A stretch of 64,000 nucleotides of DNA from Cryptomeria japonica (Eukaryota; Streptophyta; Pinopsida; Cupressales; Cupressaceae): contig NC_081414.1 of assembly GCF_030272615.1 (NCBI RefSeq), positions 701,001 to 765,000 on the forward strand. The letters run 5' to 3'. The notes under the pieces are model-generated. The model saw nothing but the letters and a program-made list of their open reading frames with translations. It did not search any database and was not told where the DNA came from. Position 1 is the stretch's first letter, and each line of letters opens with the position of its first letter. Position numbers and translations under genes: made by a program. Positions 35,068 to 47,122 of this stretch are shown piece after piece.

Positions 35068-35730
35068 TCAATAGTATCCAATGTGTCCCAAGAAGGACTT
35101 GACTCCCGTCACATCAATGGGCGACTCCATTTCTACCATTACCCGTACCTTATCTGGGTCAGTTTTCAGTCCAACTTTACAAACGATATGGCCCAACAAA
35201 TTTCCTTGTGGTACCATAAATCTACATTTCCATAGATTCAAGGCGAGGTTGGCCCTTTGACATCTCTCCATGCACTCTCTCAGCGCCACCAAGTGAGCGT
35301 CTTCGCTACTAAAAATTGACCAGTCATCCAAAAAGGCTTTAAAATTTCCCATAGACATATTATCTAAGATGTAAAGAGCTATCCTCTGGAATGTTGCGGG
35401 AGAATTGCACAACCTGAATGACATTCAGTTGTATGCATACAATCCATCCCCCACCACAAAGGTGGTCTTTAACTTGTCCTCCTTAGCTATCAAAATCTGA
35501 TTGTATCCGAGAAAGCCGTCCAGAAATGAGTACATTTCATGGCTAGCCACCTCCTCTAGGATGTTGTCTATGAAATGTATAGGGAACAAATCCTTGATGG
35601 TGACTGCCTTGAGGCACCAAAAATCCATGTAGATGCGGATCTGGTTGGCCTCCATCTTTAGTGAGATCACAATCGGCGAGACCCACTCACTTGTCTCCAC
35701 TCGAAATATGATGCCGACCTCCAACATTCA
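35068..35730 (-). pseudogene. Gypsy-2 reverse transcriptase
   Basis: Visible blocks are SEWVSPIVISLK, RIYMDFWCLKAVTIKDLFP, FLDGFLGYNQI, FRLCNSPATFQRI and the catalytic FLDDWSIFS, followed by VKSFLGHIGYY. The order is that of gypsy RT palm and thumb. Confidence 0.88.
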
Positions 35731-36053
35731 TTAAATCTCTTCATTCACCTTGGCAGCATAGTTCTTATTCATTCGGTACAACCTCTTTCATACTGGTTGG
35801 GCTCCCAGGACCAATGGTATCCGATGGATGGACAATTCTGGTGGGACCCCCTTTAGATCCTTGTAGGACCAAATGAATATGTCCTTGTATTCCATGAAGA
35901 TTTTGAATGCCGCGACCTTCAACACTAGGCTCCAATCGTCACCTACCCAGATATTTCGAGGGGTGGCAGTGTCTCATAAGTTTGTTTCCTTCACGGTGGG
36001 GACTTCATACCGCATTGGTTTGTCTTTTGAAAATTTGTATGTGGAAACATCAT

Positions 36054-36803
36054 TTACTTTGGCGTCTCCCTCCTTGTACTCCATGTATTCTGGAGAAACT
36101 CCTCCTTCTCGCCTGAATCATCCTCAATTTGTAGCATGTGACAAGTAGGGCGAAACACCTCATAATCTTCCATTTGCCAGTGGAAGAGTCCATTCAATGA
36201 GAAAATGTCATCTTTTGAGCATCCATTGAGTTCAAGCACTCCTTCATCGTTGGGTTCCCTCTTGTCTTTACCTTCATAGGAATCCCACTCCCATCTGTTT
36301 GAGTCCTCTGAATCCAAGTTAGATGATGCAAGCTCCTCACTGACAACTTGGGTGCTTAGGTCAATGATGTAATTTTGCCCCCTTTTCTCCATGGAAAGGG
36401 TGTTGTTCTTCTAGTTGTGTTTTACCTTTGCTGTAACCAGCCACCCTCTCTTTAAGATGGTGTCATACCCCTTATTCTTTAGTAGGATTACCATAAAATC
36501 CAGTAGGAAGGGTTGTGTGATGATGGTCACCGGCTGGGCCATCAAGGTTCTGAGTGGCTTGATGCCGTGTTGGTTTGCTCCCACCAAGTTGAATGTGGGT
36601 GGCCATAGTGTTGGCTTCCCGAGCTTCTTCCATGTATCCTCCGGCAGCACCTTCACCCCCGAACCTTCGTCCACGATGGTGTCTTTGAGGATAGCCCTGA
36701 GAATTCCCATCTCTACTACCGCAAGATGCCAGCCATTATTTAAGGTCAACAACATTGGATCAGCCGAGGAGCTGACTAAAACTTCCTCCCGTGTCACACT
36801 CAA
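36054..36803 (-). pseudogene. Gypsy-2 protease and protease-RT linker
   Basis: 36803-36411 encodes TIVDEGSGVKVLPEDTW, a retropepsin-like D-x-G/S-G segment, then YDTILKRGWL. 36392-36054 is an acidic linker region before RT. Confidence 0.7.
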
Positions 36804-37189
36804 AGGTTCCTATGTAGTGGTTTGTCAGAACTAAAAATGGCGGTTCTCAGCTGTGGCATTGTGTCTAGAAGGTCCTTCACCCTTATCGACACCTCCATCT
36901 GCAATACTTGCCCAATTATGTTATTTTTGGCTTCGGTATGGGATGATGTACTCACCACCTCTGCATTGTTCTGTCGTTCTACTGTCATCTCACGCTCAAT
37001 GTTGGCTTTTGCCTCCCGTAATCTCTCCTTCTCTATACGGGGGTTAGGATAAGTGGCCTTTTTGGTCCGAGCACAGGTGATTTCTAGTACTTGTTTATCA
37101 CCAATCTTCTCAATGTTGAGGAGATTAACCCCTGGCTTGGGGCTATTTGTCTCATCGTGGTCTCCAAGAACACACCATCTGCACAATTG

Positions 37190-39290
37190 CTATGGTGCCT
37201 CCTCTTTTTGGCAATCCCGCACAAAGTGTCCCCACTGGTTGCATGCACGACATTGAATCATCGACTGTCCCTTGGCATCATAGTGCATTCGACTCCGATT
37301 ATTGCTATTATTATTGTTGCCTCTTCCTCCCCTTCGGTTACCCCTGTAATCGCCAAATGATGTCGTGGTGTTGGCTTGAGGCTGCGATGTGCTTGCTATC
37401 GCTGACGACTGCTCTTGGATGATGAGAACTTGGTTCCCCTGTGTCTTCATGTTGTAGGGACATTCTTTGGTGGAGTGTCCCAACACTTGGCAAATATCAC
37501 AAAAGGTCTTTTTGGGACAGGACCCTTTTGTGTGACCTTCCTCCTTACATTCTGCGCACCATACTTCCTCATTTTTGTTTGTGCTTCCCTTTATACTCTT
37601 TAATTACTTCATCATGCGATGCATATCCTTCTGAAGGTCTTGCACCTTTTTACTCGAGCCCTCGTCGCTGCTACTTCCGTCGGATGAGTCCTCCTCTTCA
37701 GAGGATTTGTCTTTCTTTTGCCTGGATGTCTTCCCTTCACTCTCTAGGTCCATTGCCTGGTTATAGGCATCTTTGTAGGATGTGGGGGTACAATTTTCAT
37801 TTTCTTTTTGAGTGACGATTTTAAGCCCTCCACAAAACACCTTTTCTTCAACCCATCGCTGGGCTGGTTATCCATTCTTCCCAATAATTCCTTGAGGCGT
37901 CAGCTATATGCTCAGATGGTATCACTTTTCCCTTGCTTGGTGCTCAAGATTTGTGCTATGATTTCATTATCATCTCTGAGGAGTCGAAACTCCTTTTTGA
38001 AGGCTTTGTGCAATTCATCCCAAGTTGTAAGTTTGGTTTTATCAACATATGAGTACCAATCGATGGCTACTCCTCGTAGGGTGGCAGGGAATTGTACCAC
38101 CCATTTTGTCCTATCATCTGTACCATTGGCCGACTAGATTGTTTCACATGTACGACAATGCCGTACGAGGTCTTCTTTCCCATCTCCGGTGAACTTCGGC
38201 AGTTTTTATCGATTTGCCATTACATTCCTTGGCGGCGACCTGATCTGCCCTCCGGAACTCGAACTTGTCCCTCCAAGAACTTCTCCTCCAGACACTGATC
38301 CTCCCAAAGGTACTCTACTGAGATTTGGTCTGCTGTGTCCCACTAAGTTGCTCTGAGTACTAGAGTGTGATGAGCTTGCACCGAACATATTGCTTCTACT
38401 ACTGTGACCTTGTGTTCTCCTGACACCTTCAGTCGCATCGGTATCCTTCGCCTCTCTATTCTCAGTCTCTGTCTCATCTTCCCTCCTGGTCTCGGTACTT
38501 CTGTATGGTGTGCATGGCTCTACCGTACTCCCGTCACCGATCTCCTCCAATGTTAGGGAAAGGTCTCCCAACCATTTCCTGGTGGTTTCGATTCACACCG
38601 AATCTTGGCCCTTGCCAGAGCCATTGCTACCATTTTTGTCGCTTCCTTCCTCGACAATCCTCTTGAATATTCTTCTTCGTTCTTCTTGTTGCTCAATAAT
38701 TAATGCTTATTGTGCGAATTCAGAGTCCCCTACTTATTCCTTTTTATTTTTATCCTTATTTAGCGGATTGGCCATTAATTCTAAATTTTCCTTATGAAAT
38801 AGAACACGACATCATATTAAAAAAAACACTTTTATTAATTCATCCCTCATATAGGATGTATATCACTGACATACCCACTACAGTGGGGGTGTTCTTTTTA
38901 ATTCTCCTTCGCCCGTACACAGTTCAGGGATTATTTACCCCTCGCTCGATTTCATCGCGCTCCTCTTCTTGGCGCTCGTAAAACTCCCGTAGGATTTGCT
39001 GTCGTTGGATCTCCTAATAGGTGTCTTCCTTGCGGTCTTGAAGAGCCAAAAATGCCCATGCCAGAAGGTTTGGCAAGTTTCTCATCAAGCGATTTACCGC
39101 TGAGCTTACTCCACACATCATCCTCTGGAACATCCTCGGTGGTGGCTTCTCTTCGTACGTGTGTTTCGATCACCACCTGGAGGATTCACAAGAAATCTTT
39201 CGTAAGTGCTAGTTCTCCCTCGAACAGTTCTTCAGGCTCTTCATCTGGGTTACTTCTCATCCCTTCAGGCAATGGTTGTCCCATTTAATT
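37190..39290 (-). pseudogene. Gypsy-2 Gag
   Basis: The start is near 39283 (MGQPLPEGM). The Gag core is near 38100 (FPATLRGVAIDWYSYVDK, WDELHKAFKKEFRLL). Two zinc-knuckle-like segments follow (GHSTKECPYN near 37480 and CRACNQWGHFVRDC near 37235). The linker between them is Asn/Gly/Arg-rich. Several breaks are present. Confidence 0.82.
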
Positions 39291-39631
39291 ACATACCATG
39301 TAGTATATTCCCGTGATCTAGATTATTTTAGGAAACAACACCAGATGTTTACCCTCTATGCGAATAGTTTAAAACATACAGATAGAATGCTTGACAAGAA
39401 ACAATAATGCCATAGATACCATATGATAAGATCAAGCAAATATAAGAGATACTATTTCCATTCATAATCATGTGTCTTTACAAGTTACCTTCCATGGTAT
39501 ATAAAGGTACCGAGGGGATGAGAGGGACAACTGTCGCACCCGTAACTACCATCCATCGGTTACATTACTAACAAAGTAAAGTACTATTTAATTAACTACT
39601 GTTTTATTCCCGTACAATATTATCGCCAACA
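39291..39631 (-). other. Gypsy-2 leader or LTR remnant
   Basis: Non-coding. A TATA-like stretch (CTTTATATACC on the minus strand) lies near 39505. No primer site could be recognised with confidence. Confidence 0.4.
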
Positions 39632-40700
39632 ACTTGGTCACCTACACTTCCGGGATCTTCCAACCTTGGAGAACATGGTTAAAGGTATGCGTAAACTTAT
39701 TCATGTTCATGATGATACATGTAAGGGTTGTGCTATGGGTAAAAACACTAAGAGTCCATTTCATAAAAGTGAAAGTAGGTCCAAGGAAAAATTAGCTCTT
39801 GTACATTCTGATTTATGTGGACCTATGTCTATTGCATCTCCAAGTGGTTTCTTGTATTATGTAATATTCATAGATGACTACTCTAGGAAGACTTGGATTT
39901 ATTTCTTAAAGTCTAAAGAATCCGATGAAGTCCTAGGTAGATTCAAATCATTTAAGGCTTTATTTGAAAATTTATCTGGGAACATAATTAAAGTTTTAAG
40001 GTCTGATAATGGAGGTTAATACACCTCGGGTAGCTTTCATTATTTCTATGTTGAGATAGGGATCAAGAGGGAGTTTTGTGTTCCGTACAACTCACATCAA
40101 AATGGGGTTGCAGAAAGAAAGAATAGATCTATTGTTGAAGCTACAAAAGCTATGATTCATTATAAGGATCTACAGATTTTTCTATGGGAAAAAGTCTCTA
40201 GAACAATCGTGTATATTTGTAATAGATGCCTTCGTCGGATTTTCCAGGACATGACCCCAGAAGAAGACTTTTCAGGGATCAAGCCTGATATCAGTCAGTT
40301 GAGGATCTTTGGATGTCCAACATATGTACATGTGCCCAAAGATAATAGAACCAAGTGGGAACCTTCTGGTAAAAGAGGAATATTTGCGGGCTACAACAAA
40401 ACCTCCAAAGCCTACATAATGTACATTCCAGGACAAAAGTATATGGAGGTTAGTAGAGATGTTACATTTGAGGAAGATGTTGCATTCAACAAATCCAAAG
40501 GTTCATGCATGGAGATAGATAATGAAGTTCATGAAAATCCTCAAGACATAGACACTGATCATGCCCCTAAGATTCAGAGGGAGTCTACTGAATCTTTAGC
40601 AGAAGATGATCCAATTGAACCTTTGGATCCTACTGATGGGCCTATAGATATTGTTGTGAATAGGAAGAGAACTCTTTGGGAAAGGAACACTATTCAAGAG
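39632..40700 (+). pseudogene. Copia-2 integrase (right half)
   Basis: It starts within the zinc region (CKGCAMGKNTKSPFH), continues through VHSDLCGPM, VIFIDDYSRKTWIYFLK, LRSDNGG, PYNSHQNGVAERKN and FGCPTYVHVPKDNRTKW. The first 360 bp repeat the end of the left half at 29640-29998. Confidence 0.9.
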
Positions 40701-40789
40701 GCATAACATTTCGCGGCTCCTAGAGGTACATTTGGAGAAAGTAAAAGACCTCAGAAATTCTCTAGGTATGTTGCACTGATGTGTAACAT

Positions 40790-42300
40790 TATTGAGACTG
40801 AACCTTCCAGTGTTGAGGAAGCCTAAAATCAGCAAGTGTGGAAATAATATGCTATGGATGAAGAATATCAATCCATGCTTAAGAATGATGTTTGGGACAT
40901 TGTGCCAAGACCTAAGGCAAAGACAATTGTTTTTTCCAAGTGGCTATTCAAGATTAAGCATGCAGCTGATGGAAGTATTGAGAAATACAAGGATAGATTT
41001 GTGGTTCATGGTTTCTCTAAAAAAGAAGGGATAGTTTATGAAGAAACATTTTCTCTAGTTGCTCGATATACTTCCATCGGGACCATCATTGCCATTGCAA
41101 CAACTAAGGGATGGAAGCTACATCAAATGGATGTGAAGACAAATTTTCTTAATGGTGTGATTGCAAAAGAGGTCTACATTGAGTAACCTAAGGGTTTCGT
41201 GAATCATGGGAAGGAGTCTCATGTATGCAAATTGAAGAAAGCCTTATATGGCCTCAAGTAGGCTCCTCGTGTATGGTATGAAAGAATTGATAGACACTTA
41301 ACAAGTTTGGGCTTCTACAAGAATGATGCTGATCTGAATCTCTACTTCAAGGTATTTAATGGTGAAATGTTAATTTTGGTACTATATGTAGATGACCTAT
41401 TTGTTACTAGGGAAGATCATCTCATCCTTAGATGCAAGAAGGAGATGACTTCTGAAATTGAGATGAAGGACCTAAGAATCATGCATTTAAATCTAGGTTT
41501 GGAAGCATGGCAAAGGAAAAGAAAATTATTTTAAGTCAAGGTAAATATATCATTGATATCTTGAAGAGGTTTGGAATGTTAGATTGCAATGCCTACACCT
41601 ATGGAAACTAACTTGAAGAAATTAAGCGAATCTGTAGCTATTTCAGATCTTGTGGATCCTTCTATGTACATGCAATTGATTGGATCATTGATGTATCTAG
41701 TTAGCACTAGATCGAATATTTGTTATGCAGTGAGTGCACTTAGTCAATTCATGTTTGAACCAAGACATATACATCTAGTTGCAGCCAAGCATATCTTGAG
41801 ATACTTGCGTGGCACAGTTGGATATGGATTGAAATATTCTTCCAGTATGGACCTAAATCTAGAAGGCTATTCTGATTCTAATTGGGCAAGGAGTGTTACT
41901 GATTGGAAAAGAACCTCTGGTTGTTGTTTCAGTTTGGGATTTTCTATGATTTCTTGGTGTAGTAGGAAGTAGTCTTCAGTGGAACTGAGCACCGTAAGGG
42001 CAAATTACATTGCATCATGTGTGGCAACTCGCGAAGAAGTATGGCTTCAGAAGCTCCTTGCAAGATTGTTTGGACAATCATTGGAGCCTACTGTTATTCA
42101 TTTTGATAACCAAAGATGTGTGAAGCTTTCTGTTAATCCCGTGTTTCATGATAGATCAAAGTATGTGGAGATCAAGTATCACTATGTTAGAGATATGGTG
42201 CAACATAATGCGATTTAGTTGAGGTACATCAACACTGATGATTAGGAGACCGCTATTCTCACCAAGCCTCTTGACCGAGTAATGTTTGTGTACTTTCGAG
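40790..42300 (+). pseudogene. Copia-2 reverse transcriptase and RNase H
   Basis: RT motifs are KWLFKIKHAADGSIEKYK, HQMDVKTNFLNGV and LYVDDLFVT. RNase H motifs are YSDSNWARSVTDWKRTSG, ELSTVRANYIA and HFDNQRCVKLSVNPVFHDRSK, followed near 42250 by ILTKPLDRV, the Copia C-terminus. Confidence 0.9.
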
Positions 42301-42377
42301 AGAGGCTTGGAGTTGTGGAGAATGAAGCCCTAGCTGAGAGGGAGCCTCAACATCAGTGATTTCTTGAGATGTACTTT

Positions 42378-42720
42378 AATGCATTCTTCTTTGTGAGAGA
42401 AGTTTAAGGTGCAAGCCCTTGTTAATGCATTCTTCTCTGTGAGAGAAGTTTGAGGTGAAATCCCTTGTTCCACCCTCTGCGAGTAGGCATGGTGGATCCA
42501 CCCTCTGCAAGTAGAAAAGGTGGATGTCATTGAAGAAATTACATGATGTAGCACTTGTGTTTATTCACCCTCTGGGAGTAGCTGTGGTGAATGTCATGTT
42601 GAGATGACAACATCACGTTTTCGTGATGGGAACTTGTGTTTATTTTTTTTCCATCCATGGGAGTAGCAATGATGGACCCACCCTCTGGGAGTAGCCATGG
42701 TGGTTGTCACTATGTGACTC
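42378..42720 (+). repeat. Short hairpin-like repeats in the Copia-2 3' untranslated region
   Basis: Two copies of TTCTTCTNTGTGAGAGAAGTTT (42383-42450) are followed by five or six copies of CCACCCTCTGGGAGTAGCCATGGTGG-like units (about 42470-42710). The latter have complementary CCACC/GGTGG ends, then the polypurine tract (AGATAAGAGGGAG) and the LTR at 42758. Confidence 0.75.
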
Positions 42721-42757
42721 ATATCTTGAGAAGGTCTCCTCCCTAGATAAGAGGGAG

Positions 42758-43496
42758 TGTTGATGTTTGTAGCTAGGTCAGATCCCTTCTAGGACCAACC
42801 TAGCACTTGTAGGTGACTAATTGGCTTATCGACCTTAGTCATAATTTATGTGTAATAAATATAAATTGTATTGTAATGTATGGATGGGGCTGACCCTATA
42901 TTGGGTGCCAAACTTAATGCATTATATTGTAATTAATTGCTCCTCTTGTAAGCCGACCTAAGATAAATAAGGTGACTAAGACAAACATATATACAAAGTC
43001 TTAATCATGCCTATCATTCATTTGTTCACTTAGCGAACTCCTTCAGCAGAGCATTTGCAAATTATATTCCTAAGGAAAACGAATCATTGCCTAAGGACTA
43101 CGAACTAATTTCAAATGGTAGCAAACTATTTTGAGGCAGTGAATCTCTTCTCATGACCAGTGAATGGTGTCAATGATTAGCGAATGGTGTACATGATCAT
43201 CATACTATCTTCCTTGATTAACATTCAAGTATATTATACTGCCGTGTTTTCCCTAGTTTGGATCCATTACACTAATGCGCATATATTGTTGTTCTAAGTG
43301 CTTCAAGTGTTGAAGCAGATTTGTATAGACTCATATTGATTTTGTCTAATAAGATCTAAGATCAGTTGCTCAATTTTTCACCTCCAAGAGGGAGGTTTTC
43401 CTAGGGCATTCTGGTCTTTTTTGTGTTCCTTGTATTGGTTTTCTATTATTGCTATCCGTCTGATCTAAAATTAACAGTCTGATCCTAAAACTAACA
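42758..43496 (+). repeat. 3' LTR of Copia-2
   Basis: 739 bp, matching 27493-28221. It ends ...CTAACA against the continued TRIM LTR. Confidence 0.9.
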
Positions 43497-43595
43497 TGTG
43501 ACACATAGAATCCACGGAAGGCAGTTAAGACATGTCGTAAACCTGTCGCTTGCACTACACAACATAAGGAGACCAAGGGTGCACAGCTTGCAACA
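43497..43595 (-). repeat. TRIM array middle LTR, right part
   Basis: It contains the TGACACATAGAATCCA block also seen at 27277 and 55325, and ends ...CTTGCAACA before a G-rich tract (minus strand). Confidence 0.85.
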
Positions 43596-43655
43596 ATCCC
43601 CCCCCCCCAAGTGCAAGCAGGGGGTTTGAACTCATGACCAAGCTTTGATACCACT
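43596..43655 (-). other. TRIM interior 2
   Basis: Minus-strand order is TGGTATCAAAGC (primer site), 9 bp, then AGTTCAAACCCCC, a degenerate version of the GGTTCGAACCC box, then a run of at least ten G against the LTR. Confidence 0.83.
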
Positions 43656-43708
43656 TGTTGGAAACATGGTTACTATTGCACCAAAAGATCGACAGGCTAT
43701 TAATGCCC
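43656..43708 (-). repeat. TRIM array right LTR, left part
   Basis: Starts TGTTGGAAACATGG and is cut by the chromovirus, whose duplication TGCCC is at 43704-43708. Continues at 55308. Confidence 0.87.
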
Positions 43709-46700
43709 TGTAATAACCCACCAAAATTGATTCAACAAAAATTGAGTATTCTTTTTTGTTTTGTTTAATGTAATCATTATGTTTTATTCAATTGCATACT
43801 CTGGGCATCCATCCATTTAGGATTAGGCATTCATCCATCTGGGATGAGAATCTAACCATACGGGTTAGGCAATTGTCCATACGGGACATAAGATTCCCTC
43901 TATCCAATACGGGATAGGCATCTACCCATACCGGGGTAGGCATCTATCCAAACAGGATTGGCATCTACCCATACGGGGTAGGCATCTATCCAAATGGGAT
44001 AGGAGATGCTCTGGCCAGAGACTTAGACTCATCGGGACCATTTGGGTCCTGAGCCACTCACTAAGTACTACACTCTTCTAACAAGAGTGCACCAAGGTCG
44101 CCGTCCTTAGGAGTAATTAAAATAATACAAGCTTGAATTCTGCCTCGGAATTTGGCTTAAAGCCTCGGGAAGTCAAGCGAATCCATACGGGATTCCTTCC
44201 GAGTATGCATTGAATATTTTTTCAATTTAATTATCTTATCTTTCAATTAGGATTCTTACTCAACCAAGCCTAGACCCCACCCACGAACGCCTGAGTACGA
44301 GGGACAACTCCGTCCCAAGACTGCCTACATACCCGCTTCGGCACGGGATCAAGGCGTAAAGTATGTAGTTCTATTTTCTAGTCTATGGTTTGATGTAAAC
44401 TGATTTGTGGGCACACAACCCTTTCTAGGGTCAGTGTCCCAGACAGTTTCTCTATGGTTGCTACCCACGATGGTAGTGCTTAAGCGAAGGATCAAGATGG
44501 CCTATTGCTTGTGGCATAAAAATAACTAGATCCTAATTCTTATCATGAGCGTCACCCAATTGCAAATCACCAATATCCCTTCAAGATAAAAAAAAGGAAA
44601 TCAATTTCATGAGAGCATTCAACTTGACCATCCCTAAAAGGGTTTACTATGGTTTATCTCAACGGATGTGAAAATCATTTAAAAGTTATCTTATTAAATT
44701 ATCGATCCAAGGGGGATTACCCACCCCTTGGGTTTTAACTTCCAAGTGTCCCTTATTACTCCCCGATGATTTATAGGGACGATGCCACAGACGTCGTTGA
44801 TGTAGCTTTATTAGGCATTAAGTGCAGTAGTTCAACATGACGGCATTACCCGTAAGTGTGACCCAGAGGCACTGTATTACCAAACACTACTTGGTTTTGG
44901 TTTTCCAACTTCCTTTATTTAGTTTTCTAACTACAAAAACATCATGCTTGAAAATAATCACGAAATGAAAGCGTAAAATTTTAATTAATTGAAATAACTA
45001 CTTGGAGTATAATTTGCATAATAATGACCATCACGAAACTTGCATAATAGTAATTACATGTGTACTTGCATGAAAAATGTAAATAATTCGCATGCTATGA
45101 ACTGTCAATGAAAGTAATTAATCTATGAGAAATTTGCATGCCATAAGAAGATTTAGCAAATCCAAAATAGCGATTAAATTTAAGCATTTGGTTCAAATCA
45201 TATTAATGTAAATTAATCTCTAAAGGTCAATTAAGTGTCCCAATGATTCTTAATGGATTGAAGAACTCGATTTAAGAGAATATAATCTACAATTATAAAA
45301 TTTACTAAGGATAATTTAATTACGAACTTGTTACACATTAATCCCAAATTTTTTTTTTAAGTCGAAATTCAATATCTTAAAATTTACACTAAGGAAAAAA
45401 AAATCATTATTTCCTAAATGTCATCATTAACAACTTAAAATTTAAACTAAGAATTTAATAGTAATTAACTTAGGTTATTATCTTTTTTTTTATAAAAAAA
45501 AAAAAAACCAAATTAAAAATTCCAAATTGCTTAATAACTAAAGCCATCTATAAATGGGCTAACCCTATTTGAAAAGTTAAAAGGGCGTGTGGTGGGGACC
45601 ACGGGTCCCATCACCCCTGCGGTCCTGCATGCGCAGGCCCGTAGGGTTGAGGGGACACCGCGGGCCCCTCCATACCCCCTGCAGTTACCATAAACGACTG
45701 CATGCGTACCATTGCCAGCCGTCCAAAATAATTTTCGGATGCCGTGCATTACAATGATTAGAAAATTTTAAAGTTTGAAATAAATTTTTATGTTTTATAT
45801 ATATATATGTATGTATGTATGTATGTGCATTTTTATATGCAAGAGAATTGCATTTCCAGATTATTGAAAATCACACAGAGAAGAGTAGATAACAGGTATG
45901 TAAAAAAAATATTAATATTAGAGAGAGAATACAGATTAAGTTCCAGGGACAAAATACAATAGAGGAGTAACCAGAGTGGGATTATTTATTCCTTTGTTCT
46001 TTACACAGGGAGATCTATTCATAGAGAAGAGAGATAAATTTATTTGTACACACAGAGAAAATCTTTCACAGAGAAGAAATGTTAATAATATTTTTTTATT
46101 TTTTACAGAGGATTTAGATAACCAGAAAATGAGAAATCATAGAGAGAATGATCACAACGAGATCTCTTCAAATATACATTTCAGATTTTAAATTAATAAC
46201 CAGAGAAATGATTCTAGAGAAATGAGATAGAAATAGTTTTGATTTAGTTCTTCAGCAAGAATCAATCTAAAACTTAATAAGAAATTTTAAATGATTTAAT
46301 CTAATTCCTATCAAGAATTTGAAATGTATGGATCTAACTTCTTAAACAATGGATCTAATTCTTATCAAAATTTGAAACTAATGAATCTAATTCTTATCAA
46401 GAATTTGAAAATAAATGAATCTAATTCTCATCAAAATTTGAAACAAATGATTCTAATTTCTTAAACAATTTAATCTACTCTAATTTGCAGCAAGAATAAG
46501 ATGCATGAAAAATAAAACTAAATTTGAAAGAACCTGGGTCCTTGAAAATGGTGTAGAATCCTCTATGGATCTCCCTTGATCCTTCAACTTGAAGAAGTCC
46601 TCCAAAGCAAAAATCTTAGCTGAAAAATGAAAATGACTACAAAAGAAAAATTTACTTGAAGAAAATCTTTATGGAATTACCAACTCCTTTTTTTTGAAAA

Positions 46701-47049
46701 CTTGTACATCTTTTATAAGAAAAAACTCCAAATTCCACTACCTAATTTTTTTAATTAAAAAATAGAGATTTTCTCCCAATTTGGCCTTCATGCAAATTGA
46801 TTAGACTTAGTGGGAGGAGTTACATACAAGGTGGTGGAGAAGCCTCTAGAAGCTTCTTATTCTTCCTACAACATGTGTCATAATTTGGGTGAGGAAATTT
46901 AAATAAACAATTAGAAAAAAGTATATTTTCCATGTGTGTGTGTGATTTATTATTTTTATTCCTTTATAATATTCATTCAATAGTTTAGCCAAAAGAAATA
47001 TAATAGAGTTTGTATTTTAATCCAAAGGTGATAAAGGAGGGTTGTGACA
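43709..47049 (-). repeat. 3' LTR of the chromovirus
   Basis: 3,341 bp. Its inner edge abuts a minus-strand purine tract (TTAAGGGGGGGAGGA). It carries an imperfect 20-22-bp minisatellite near 43803-44010. Confidence 0.93.
43803..44010. repeat. LTR minisatellite (GGCATCTACCCATACGGGGTA units)
   Basis: About ten imperfect 20-22-bp units alternate between CCATACGGG and CCAAATGGG cores. The corresponding array in the other LTR is at about 51950-52145. Confidence 0.85.
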
Positions 47050-47064
47050 TCCTCCCCCCCTTAA
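47050..47064 (-). other. Polypurine tract of the chromovirus
   Basis: TTAAGGGGGGGAGGA on the minus strand lies directly at the 3' LTR. Confidence 0.85.
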
Positions 47065-47122
47065 TTTGTGCATTGTCTCGATGCACTTATTAAATGCATT
47101 CAAAAGAGTTTATAGTTCATGT

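Larger units (their letters stand above)
29998..39632 (-). mobile_element. Gypsy-2, non-chromovirus Ty3/gypsy element with extra reading frame, lacking full LTRs
   Basis: Minus-strand order is Gag (39290-37190), protease (36800-36410), RT (35730-35068), RNase H (35022-34546), integrase (34518-33177), a spacer, and an extra frame (32400-29990). No LTR is found at the left edge, where coding sequence runs straight into Copia-2. The right edge (39290-39632) is non-coding and could be an LTR or leader remnant. No chromodomain is visible after integrase. The wording of RT (FLDDWSIFS) and protease suggests a Tat/Athila-type (OTA) branch, tentatively. The coding regions are eroded with many breaks. 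Confidence 0.8.
27493..43496 (+). mobile_element. Copia-2, Copia element enclosing gypsy-2
   Basis: LTRs of 729 and 739 bp (27493-28221 and 42758-43496; TGTTGATG...TAACA) lie in direct orientation. Gag, protease and the start of integrase follow the left LTR; integrase, RT and RNase H precede the right LTR. The LTRs show clearly more divergence than those of Copia-1. Both outer edges fall inside the same TRIM LTR, but no clean 5-bp duplication is seen. The two halves overlap: about 360 bp of integrase sequence occurs on both sides of gypsy-2 (29640-29998 and 39632-39990), about 93% identical by eye. This is therefore not a simple insertion of gypsy-2 into one Copia copy; recombination between two related copies is likely. 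Coding regions carry several breaks. Confidence 0.85.

Noticed and set aside
37053-37815. Plus-strand frames opposite gypsy-2 Gag
   Set aside because: Complement of Gag and zinc-knuckle coding sequence, with no motif of their own.
29998-39632. Gypsy-2 as a simple clean insertion into Copia-2
   Set aside because: No LTR ends or 5-bp duplication occur at the junctions, and Copia sequence overlaps by about 360 bp on the two sides.
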